A DNA stretch of 49,043 bases, taken from NCBI GenBank assembly GCA_019411365.1, contig DXQT01000020.1, positions 1 to 49,043 of the forward strand, read 5' to 3'. Under the pieces are notes generated by a model. It made no database searches and was not told the DNA's origin. It saw only the letters and a program-made list of their open reading frames with translations. Numbering within the stretch: position 1 is the stretch's first letter; each line of letters opens with the position of its first letter. This DNA comes from Roseburia sp. (GTDB lineage: Bacteria; Bacillota_A; Clostridia; Lachnospirales; Lachnospiraceae). The position numbers and the translations under genes are program-made. This document shows, piece by piece, positions 43,534 to 49,043 of the stretch.

Positions 43534-45263
43534 TACATCGCCTCCCCTCCTAAGAATGTGCCATACTGCGCCATGTAAGTTTCATAATAAAGTCCGCGCT
43601 TTGCAAGCAGTTCCTGATGCGTTCCGCGCTCCGCAATCTCTCCGTCTTTCAGATAGATGATCTCATCTGCATGACAGACCGCAGAAATACGGTGCGCAAT
43701 GATCATTTTCGTTGTATCTTTTAATTCATTTAATGTTTTCTGGATCTCATGTTCCGTCTCCATATCAAGCGCGGACGTGGAATCGTCTAAAATCAGAATC
43801 GGCGCCTTTTTTGCAATGGCACGCGCAATACTGATACGCTGCTTTTGTCCGCCGGAAAGTCCGACACCGCGCTCACCGATGACGGTCGCATACTGTTCAT
43901 CCATTTTTTCAATGAAATCCTTTGCCTGTGCACAGTCTGCCGCTCTGCGGATCTCATCGAACGGCATTACCTTTCGCTGCCCCATCTTGATATTTTCCTC
44001 GATCGTGTCGGAAAACAGAAATACATCCTGCAATACAACAGAAATACTGCTGCGAAGCTGTTTTAAAGAAAGTTTCCGCACATCCGTGCCATCCACTTTT
44101 ACAGCGCCGTCCGACACATCATAAAAACGCTGCAGCAGATTGACGATTGAGGATTTTCCTGAACCGGTCGCACCCATGATTCCGATGGTTTTTCCTGCCG
44201 GAACCGTAAAGTTAATATCAGAAAGGATATTTTTTCCCTCAATGGAAAATGAAACATGTTCGAAAGAAATGTCCCCTTTCACCTGTTCTAACACGACAGG
44301 CTGTTCCTCATCTTTGATCATCGCCGTCTCCCCGTAAATCTTCTTGATCTTCTTATAAGAAGCAACGGCAGAGGACAAATCATTCGTCAGCCAGCCGAGC
44401 ATCTCCATCGGCCAGGTGCAGTTTCTGCTGTACTCTACAAATGCAACAAGTGCTCCAAGTGTCATATTTCCATGCATCACGGAAATACCACCCAGGATCG
44501 TCATTGCAACCGGCAGTGCTTTTCCAACAAACTGGAAATACGGATAGTATTTCACTAATACTTTAGACTGACTGATATTCAAGTCATAATAACGTTTATT
44601 GTGTGACAGGAACTTCTCAATTTCAAATTTCTCCCTGGCAAATGCCTTTACGGTACGCACACCTGCAAGATTTTCCTCCGCAACCGTGGTCAGCACTGCA
44701 TTTTCCTCACTGATGTCCTCATAAATTTTATCCAGTTTCCGCTCCATGATGATCGCGATCGCACCGCAGGAAATCATCGTCACAAGCGGTATCAGCGCCA
44801 GTTTCCAGTTCAGATGAAACATACAGTAGAGCACCATGCTCACATGGATGACGACCTCGATCGTCAGCATGCCGACATATCCCATCGCATTCCAGATCTT
44901 GTCAACATCATCCTTGACTCTCGCCATCAGTTCTCCGGTGTTCGTATTGTCAAAATAATTCATCGACAATGTCTGAATGTGCCGGAACAGATCCTTACGG
45001 ATCTGTGCGCCGATCTTAGAACTTAAGACGTCAAACGAAAACTCTTTGCAGTATCCAAAGATGCAGCGTCCGATCCCAACCGCAACGATTCCCACCAGAA
45101 GCCCAGTGAGCAGTTCCATTTTCCCGCCGATGATGACCTCATCCACGATCCGCTGTGTGATCTGTGGATAAACCATATCCAGTCCGGTCGCTATAATCAT
45201 GGAACATATTGCGAACAAATACCCATACCAGTAATGTCCGATATATGTATGTAACTTTTTCAT
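43533..45263 (-). CDS. ABC exporter half-transporter, degenerate catalytic residue
   Basis: The partner of the downstream exporter subunit, 576 residues. Six membrane segments (about 15-310) are followed by Walker A GATGSGKSS, canonical signature LSGGQKQR and a Walker B ending ILILDDSTSALD, where Asp replaces the catalytic Glu. The variant Walker B here together with the variant signature in the partner would make one degenerate and one active ATP site, as in TM287/288-type heterodimeric exporters. The ATG at 45263 (MKKLHTYIGHYW) has AAGGAGG about 14 bases upstream. The open frame to 45359 is not supported. A tiny gene unit with terminator lies immediately upstream. Confidence 0.93.
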   Translation of the reverse strand: MKKLHTYIGHYWYGYLFAICSMIIATGLDMVYPQITQRIVDEVIIGGKMELLTGLLVGIVAVGIGRCIFGYCKEFSFDVLSSKIGAQIRKDLFRHIQTLSMNYFDNTNTGELMARVKDDVDKIWNAMGYVGMLTIEVVIHVSMVLYCMFHLNWKLALIPLVTMISCGAIAIIMERKLDKIYEDISEENAVLTTVAEENLAGVRTVKAFAREKFEIEKFLSHNKRYYDLNISQSKVLVKYYPYFQFVGKALPVAMTILGGISVMHGNMTLGALVAFVEYSRNCTWPMEMLGWLTNDLSSAVASYKKIKKIYGETAMIKDEEQPVVLEQVKGDISFEHVSFSIEGKNILSDINFTVPAGKTIGIMGATGSGKSSIVNLLQRFYDVSDGAVKVDGTDVRKLSLKQLRSSISVVLQDVFLFSDTIEENIKMGQRKVMPFDEIRRAADCAQAKDFIEKMDEQYATVIGERGVGLSGGQKQRISIARAIAKKAPILILDDSTSALDMETEHEIQKTLNELKDTTKMIIAHRISAVCHADEIIYLKDGEIAERGTHQELLAKRGLYYETYMAQYGTFLGGEAM

Positions 45264-45384
45264 AAATTCTTGTGATTCCTCCTTACTTTCCCCTCTTACA
45301 CTCCCCGGTCTCTGACATATTTTTGTACCGTGACGCACCACTCTGACAGCCGCCTGCACGCTTCACAAGCAGCCCCCTTAGCAC

Positions 45385-45419
45385 AAAAAAATCCCGCGGT
45401 GTCATATCTCACCACGGGA
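45385..45419 (-). terminator. Terminator of the 27-codon unit
   Basis: On the minus strand TCCCGTGGTG pairs with CACCGCGGGA (one G-T pair) around an 8-base loop, followed by seven T. It lies between the 27-codon gene and the ABC exporter genes, so it may end a small RNA or act as an attenuator. Confidence 0.9.
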
Positions 45420-45457
45420 AGTATGTCAAAAAACATTCTATTTACTTTTGCATGAAT

Positions 45458-45541
45458 TTATGCCAGCGTAACAGATTTAACCGAGGTAATTGTATGATGA
45501 TTATGCAGTTCGTTGATTGTAACATTTGTTAATCTAATCAT
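45458..45541 (-). CDS. 27-residue peptide gene
   Basis: A frame of 27 codons starting MIRLTNVTINEL, continuing HNHHTITSV and ending KSVTLA. AGAGGT lies seven bases before the ATG. It contains three histidines and no cysteine, and is not clearly a signal peptide or membrane segment. A good promoter lies upstream (45614-45585) and a strong terminator downstream, giving a transcript of roughly 190 bases. No family was recognised. It could be a leader peptide controlling the ABC genes by attenuation, a secreted signal exported by them, or a small regulatory RNA with a chance frame. Confidence 0.55.
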   Translation of the reverse strand: MIRLTNVTINELHNHHTITSVKSVTLA

Positions 45542-45584
45542 TACTTTTACCTCTCTTTCTTTTGGATTTTAGATTACTTTGCTA

Positions 45585-45614
45585 AGTATACGCTTGAGGC
45601 GGGTGGGTTGTCAA
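45585..45614 (-). promoter_or_regulatory. Promoter of the 27-codon unit
   Basis: TTGACA (45614-45609), an 18-base spacer and TATACT (45590-45585) make a strong SigA-type promoter about 45 bases upstream of the small ATG. Confidence 0.8.
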
Positions 45615-45650
45615 GAGGTGGTGAAGAAAAGGCTGCAGAATTGCCACAGT

Positions 45651-46310
45651 TTAATGCAAATATTCTATCAGATCAGGATATTTTTCTTGATTCTCTCTTA
45701 TGTAATTTCTTTTAAATGCAGCAAATCTCGATTCTCTTCGCAATAATGATTTTATTTTTCGTAATGCAAATTTCTGCTGTTTTGGATCCTGCATTTCTTC
45801 CAATGAATCATACAGTTTATTCATTTCCCGGTTTAATTCCTGAAACCGGAAATCACTTTTGTACACTCTCATACCTGTATTTTTCAGATTAAATACTTCT
45901 GTGATTAATTTTGCCGTCAACGCCGCCTGCCTGTTTTCGTTGTTTACTGCATGTACATCAATCTCATTGCCCTGCAAACGAAAAATGATCGACTCTTCCG
46001 GGGCATCCTTACAACAATCAATGATTCCCTCATCATAAATACGCTGGTTTTTCACATTATTGCAATGCCCACACGACCAGAAAAGATTATTCCAGTCAAA
46101 TTTTCGCTCTGGATATTTTCCGTCAAAATGTGGCAGTAAATGTTCCACCTGGGCATCCTGCAGTTCACTCAATTCACATATATAACATTTATTATGAAAA
46201 TCTTCCTTCAACTGCTTTACGACATCCGGCATCGAATAACTTCCTTTTACTTTCTGTGCCTCTACTGCCAGTGATGCTGGAGCGGGAAAACTGCGTTCTA
46301 CTTTTACCAT
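45651..46310 (-). CDS. ptuB: Septu-like HNH endonuclease (PtuB-like)
   Basis: A nuclease of 219 residues of the type paired with PtuA-like ATPases in Septu and some retron defence systems. A first zinc-binding pair C42/C45 (CYICELS) precedes the HNH core: E56-H57 in VEHLLPHFD, N74-N75 in DWNNLFW, and a second Cys pair C80/C83 in SCGHCNNVK. The C-terminal 100 residues are helical. Its ATG overlaps the stop of the ATPase gene (TAATG), so it is translationally coupled to it. Since the ATPase gene is split by an IS630 element, normal expression of this gene is probably reduced. Substrate recognition is known for the family to depend on the ATPase; that it degrades DNA here is inference. Confidence 0.85.
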   Translation of the reverse strand: MVKVERSFPAPASLAVEAQKVKGSYSMPDVVKQLKEDFHNKCYICELSELQDAQVEHLLPHFDGKYPERKFDWNNLFWSCGHCNNVKNQRIYDEGIIDCCKDAPEESIIFRLQGNEIDVHAVNNENRQAALTAKLITEVFNLKNTGMRVYKSDFRFQELNREMNKLYDSLEEMQDPKQQKFALRKIKSLLRRESRFAAFKRNYIRENQEKYPDLIEYLH

Positions 46311-46838
46311 TAAATATCCTCCCTGCTCCTTAACACTTCCTTTAATCTTTGATATTCTGTCGTAATATTAAGTGCAAGATAGTCTGGAATTTCATTTAAA
46401 TACATCTCCAACTCTGATATTTCATCATAATCCTCATCTGTAAGTTTTTCTTTATTTACCAGTTCTTTATAACGATTGAATTTTTTCTGCAACAGCATTG
46501 ACATTTCATTTGAATTAAAATAGCCTTCTACAATTCCAGCATATGGTACATCTGACAAACCATTTTCAACAAGAAGATTCTTTTCCAGATCATAAATTAC
46601 TGCATTATCCACACTATTGATAATAAACGGTGAATGTGTCGACAAAATAAACTGGATATTCGGGAAAATTGATGTCAACAGGTCAAGGATTCTTCGCTGC
46701 AGCTCCAAATGAAGATGTGTTTCTATTTCATCGATCAAAACAATTCCCGCTACCGAAAAATCGAATTTTCTATCTGACTGGCTTTCCATACGAATGATCA
46801 GATCAACCACAATATCTAAAACTGCCGCATAACCACTA
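46310..46838 (-). pseudogene. ptuA: 3' part of interrupted PtuA-like ATPase gene
   Basis: This fragment encodes the C-terminal 174 residues of the ATPase. It begins after the IS630 insertion at GYAAVLDIVVDLIIRME and contains Walker B GIVLIDEIETHLH (D282-E283 of the rebuilt protein), a D-loop/H-loop-like FILSTHSPFIINSVDN and a helical tail. It is open from the insertion point and could be translated from a GTG at 46810 (166 codons), without a Walker A. Joined to the other fragment across one TA, it continues the same reading frame. The stop overlaps the HNH gene start. Confidence 0.88.
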
Positions 46839-46865
46839 GTATAAATGTTTTTAATTAACTCGACT
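46839..46865. repeat. Left terminal inverted repeat of the IS630 element
   Basis: Starts GTATAAATG and ends with the 14-base block TAATTAACTCGACT, which is an exact inverted match to the right end. The -35-like TCGACT of the transposase promoter lies at its inner edge. Confidence 0.88.
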
Positions 46866-46888
46866 CAATAAGTATTCCATGATATAAT
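46860..46888 (+). promoter_or_regulatory. Transposase promoter
   Basis: TCGACT (46860-46865) as a -35 box inside the terminal repeat, a 17-base spacer and TATAAT (46883-46888) read toward the transposase start 32 bases further. The transposase itself may repress it when bound at the repeat. Confidence 0.6.
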
Positions 46889-46919
46889 CTTCATATAATT
46901 GTATAGGGAGGTCATATTC

Positions 46920-48110
46920 ATGGGCAGAAAAGTAAACACAATAACACTAACAGAGGAGCAGCGTTCGTATCTTGAATTACAAACTCGTGCTAGAACAATA
47001 CAGGCACAAACCGTGTGTAGAGCAAGAATACTGTTGTTACGTGCTGATGGTGTTTCTATTAATGATATTGCTGATAAAGTAGGCATCAATAGATGCAGTG
47101 TAATGTTGTGCTTGAATAAATTCAAAGAGGGCGGTGTCGAAAACGCCTTGTTTGATGCTCCCGGTCGTGGTCGTAATGCTGAAATAACCGATGACGAAAA
47201 GACGTGGATTATAAATATCGCATGTCAGAAGCCGGTTAATCTTGGCTATTCAGCAGAAGTATGGACACGTGCCCTTCTCACAAAACATATCAATAAGTTT
47301 GCAGAAAATGCAGGTTATACAAGGTTATCAACTATAAGTCAGTCAAAGGTTCGCACAATACTTGAAGAGGCAGATATTAAGCCTAACAAAATAACTTATT
47401 ACTGTGAAAATCGTGATCCGGATTTTGACCAAAAGATGCACAATGTCCTTCTGGTATATAAACAGCTATCATTACAGTTCGATAAAAAAGGACAACTTCT
47501 TCCATTTTGTGAAGATGATCAGGTGGTGCATGTACTCTCTTATGATGAGAAACCTGGAATCCAGGCAATTGCCACCACATCAGAAGATATCCAGCCGGAT
47601 AATAATCATAAGACCATAAGCCGAGATTATGAGTACAGGCGTCTTGGAACCATTTCACTGCTTGCCGGAATAGATTTGCAAACAGGTGAGGCGATTCCAC
47701 TCGTTAAAGAGTCCCATAACAGTAAGGACTATATCGAATTTCTTAAAAAACTTGATAACAAGTATCCAAAATCAGATAAGATTCGTCTGGTGTTGGATAA
47801 CCTTAAAGTTCATTCTTCTGAGGAAACCAGAAAATACCTCGCAACCGTACCAGGAAGATTTGAATTTGTATTTACTCCAAAGCACGGTTCATGGTTGAAT
47901 CTTGTTGAGGGCTTCTTCAGTAAACTTACTCGCCAGATGCTCAAGGGCATTCGTGTAAAAACTAAGGATGAACTTGTGCAGCGTATATATAAATACTTTG
48001 ATGAAGTAAATGAAGAACCTGTTATATATCATTGGAAGTACAAACTTGAAGAAATTGATCCAAATGAAGAAGTGGTGGTTGATACGTTGCCAGTCAAAAA
48101 GTCGAGTTAA
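46920..48110 (+). CDS. IS630-family transposase
   Basis: A cut-and-paste transposase of 396 residues. The N-terminal helix-turn-helix region (about 10-60; SINDIADKVGINRCSVMLCLNKF) binds the ends. The DDE catalytic triad is visible as D in LSYDEKPGI, D in LVLDNLKVH and E in NLVEGFFSKL. GGGAGG lies eight bases before the ATG at 46920; the longer frame from 46899 is not needed. The stop codon falls inside the right terminal repeat. The open frame is intact, so the element may still be active. Confidence 0.95.
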   Translation: MGRKVNTITLTEEQRSYLELQTRARTIQAQTVCRARILLLRADGVSINDIADKVGINRCSVMLCLNKFKEGGVENALFDAPGRGRNAEITDDEKTWIINIACQKPVNLGYSAEVWTRALLTKHINKFAENAGYTRLSTISQSKVRTILEEADIKPNKITYYCENRDPDFDQKMHNVLLVYKQLSLQFDKKGQLLPFCEDDQVVHVLSYDEKPGIQAIATTSEDIQPDNNHKTISRDYEYRRLGTISLLAGIDLQTGEAIPLVKESHNSKDYIEFLKKLDNKYPKSDKIRLVLDNLKVHSSEETRKYLATVPGRFEFVFTPKHGSWLNLVEGFFSKLTRQMLKGIRVKTKDELVQRIYKYFDEVNEEPVIYHWKYKLEEIDPNEEVVVDTLPVKKSS

Positions 48111-48126
48111 TTACTGACAGCTATAC
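48100..48126. repeat. Right terminal inverted repeat of the IS630 element
   Basis: Its inverted sequence starts GTATAGCTG and ends TAATTAACTCGACT. It overlaps the last codons and the stop of the transposase. Confidence 0.88.
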
Positions 48127-48865
48127 TAGAAAGCGTATTGAAATCAAACGAATCTCTGTCATTCATATGAATGGTAAACTGAAACGTCTCCTCATCAAAT
48201 ACTAACTCTACCGAATCATCATCAAAGATTCTTTTTAACAGATCGTCAAAATTTTTAAACCATGCTGCTATCTGCTCTGCTTTCTCCTTTTTTCCACCCG
48301 TAACAGCCAAAGCCTGTGTCATTTTCAGATCAAGAAGATATTTTACAAAATCCTGGCGCGGCGTTTCTTCAATAGAATAATCTTTTTTCAGGGTAACCTT
48401 TTCTACATGCTGTGGAATCTGGGCTTTAAAGATGCGATCGGCTTTGTAGTAGGCGGTTACGAATTTGCCTTGGGAGAACAAAGACGAAGTATTCTCAGCT
48501 AATTCATTAAATTGTATTACCACACCTGTTTTCTGAAGTGAAATTTCCTTTTCATACACCAGAAGTCTTTTTGATGTTCCCTTCTCATCTTTTGAGCGCT
48601 GTTCTATCTTGTATAAGTTATTTTTGCCAAATCCTACATCAGCAGGATATAAGTTTTCACATTCTATAGTTTGTTCATTAAAATAATCCGGTCTTGTAAT
48701 TAAATAAATATAACGAGCCAACGCATCCAACAGACTCGTCTTTCCACTCCCATTTTTTCCAGTAATGATCAAATGTTTCATATGATTCTCTGATAAAGGA
48801 ATTTCAATATTTTTCAAATGACGCACATGATCTATTTTAATGTCGGTAATATAAATCTGATCCAC
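48127..48865 (-). pseudogene. ptuA: 5' part of interrupted PtuA-like ATPase gene
   Basis: This fragment encodes the N-terminal 246 residues of an AAA/ABC-type ATPase of the PtuA-like (AAA15/OLD-related) group. Walker A is GKNGSGKTS at residues 36-44, in the usual setting IKIDHVRHLKNIEIPLS ... LIITGKNG. The frame runs on into the insertion element and stops six codons later (ORF of 252 codons ending SIAVSN), so Walker B is lost. The start is a GTG at 48865 with GAGGGA five bases upstream. Joining residues 1-247 to the 3' fragment gives 421 residues, the normal size for these ATPases. The system is probably inactive as found. Confidence 0.88.
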
Positions 48866-48928
48866 TTTTCCCTCATTTCCGATTTTGCAAAATCCATTCT
48901 TTCCTAAACGGTTATATTAATTAACTTT

Positions 48929-48956
48929 ATTATACACATTGATGGGCAATTTTCCA
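48929..48956 (-). promoter_or_regulatory. Promoter of the Septu-like operon
   Basis: TGGAAA (48956-48951), a 16-base spacer and TATAAT (48934-48929) lie about 65 bases before the ATPase start. It implies that the ATPase is the first gene, but the window ends 87 bases further upstream, so a longer operon cannot be excluded. Confidence 0.5.
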
Positions 48957-49043
48957 TTTAATTTTTCGGCAATCCCATTTTACACTCACAAACTTGAATT
49001 TATATAATTATTCCTCTAACTTTCCCTATTTTACAGGCTTTCC

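Larger units (their letters stand above)
46837..48128 (+). mobile_element. IS630-family insertion sequence
   Basis: The element (46839-48126, 1288 bp) is flanked by TA at 46837-46838 and 48127-48128, the two-base target duplication of the IS630/Tc1/mariner group. Terminal inverted repeats of 27 bp match at 22 positions. It encodes a single intact transposase in the orientation opposite to the host gene. It sits inside the PtuA-like ATPase gene. Removing it with one TA restores the host frame. Confidence 0.93.

Noticed and set aside
46865..47125. 86-codon minus-strand frame in the insertion element
   Set aside because: It is antisense to the transposase start and has no start signal.
46852..48113. 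Element ends placed at the TAATTAACTCGACT blocks
   Set aside because: The 14-base match is only the inner part of longer repeats. Using these as ends does not restore the host frame, whereas the outer TA pair at 46837 and 48127 does.

Overview
The window looks like a chromosomal segment of an anaerobic, spore-forming Lachnospiraceae member (Roseburia/Agathobacter-like). The reasons are a spoIIAA-spoIIAB-sigF sporulation operon, an oxygen-sensitive hybrid-cluster protein, a valS T-box leader, a cellobiose phosphorylase locus with a CUT1 sugar transporter, AT-rich intergenic DNA with strong AGGAGG-type ribosome binding sites, and a tig-clpP-clpX-lon-engB block. Most genes are on the minus strand. 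No tRNA, rRNA or CRISPR array was seen. The genus is an inference.

Layout. 0.1-7.8 kb: a PAS-GAF-GGDEF diguanylate cyclase; a ferredoxin-hcp operon divergent from its probable Crp/Fnr-type regulator, with a palindromic operator centred exactly 41.5 bp upstream of the predicted start; an HD-GYP protein coupled to a coiled-coil protein of unknown function; a HAD hydrolase. 7.9-9.7 kb: the spoIIA operon. 9.8-12.9 kb: a zinc-ribbon/TPR membrane protein preceded by a 47-codon gene and a 28-bp palindrome over the promoter; then a FapA/DUF342 protein. 12.9-16.3 kb: valS with its T-box, followed by an unusual hairpin-rich, repeat-bearing spacer. 16.3-20.2 kb: a large RND transporter. 20.4-20.6 kb: a 45-residue membrane peptide.

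20.8-28.3 kb is a cello-oligosaccharide locus: two permeases, a lipoprotein binding protein, a LacI regulator, and a divergent GH94 cellobiose phosphorylase. Four copies of an NCG(A/T)4CGN operator lie between the two transcription units. No transporter ATPase is encoded here, so a shared one is likely used. 28.3-30.7 kb: an AraC regulator and a MATE exporter fire from face-to-face overlapping promoters. 30.7-40 kb: pyruvate kinase, a carbamate kinase with a variant nucleotide-loop motif, and the protein quality-control block (engB, lon, clpX, clpP, tig). 40.1-45.3 kb: a probable operon of a heterodimeric ABC exporter, a Nudix hydrolase and a fused Nudix-HAM1 nucleotide-sanitising enzyme. Just upstream is a tiny autonomous unit (promoter, 27-codon gene, terminator).

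45.6-49 kb holds the most interesting feature: a two-gene Septu-like anti-phage system (AAA ATPase PtuA-like plus HNH nuclease PtuB-like). Its ATPase gene is split by an intact IS630-family element in a TA site. Removing the element and one TA rebuilds an uninterrupted 421-codon ATPase reading frame, so the insertion is recent and in principle reversible. The window ends just upstream of this system, so further defence genes may lie beyond it.
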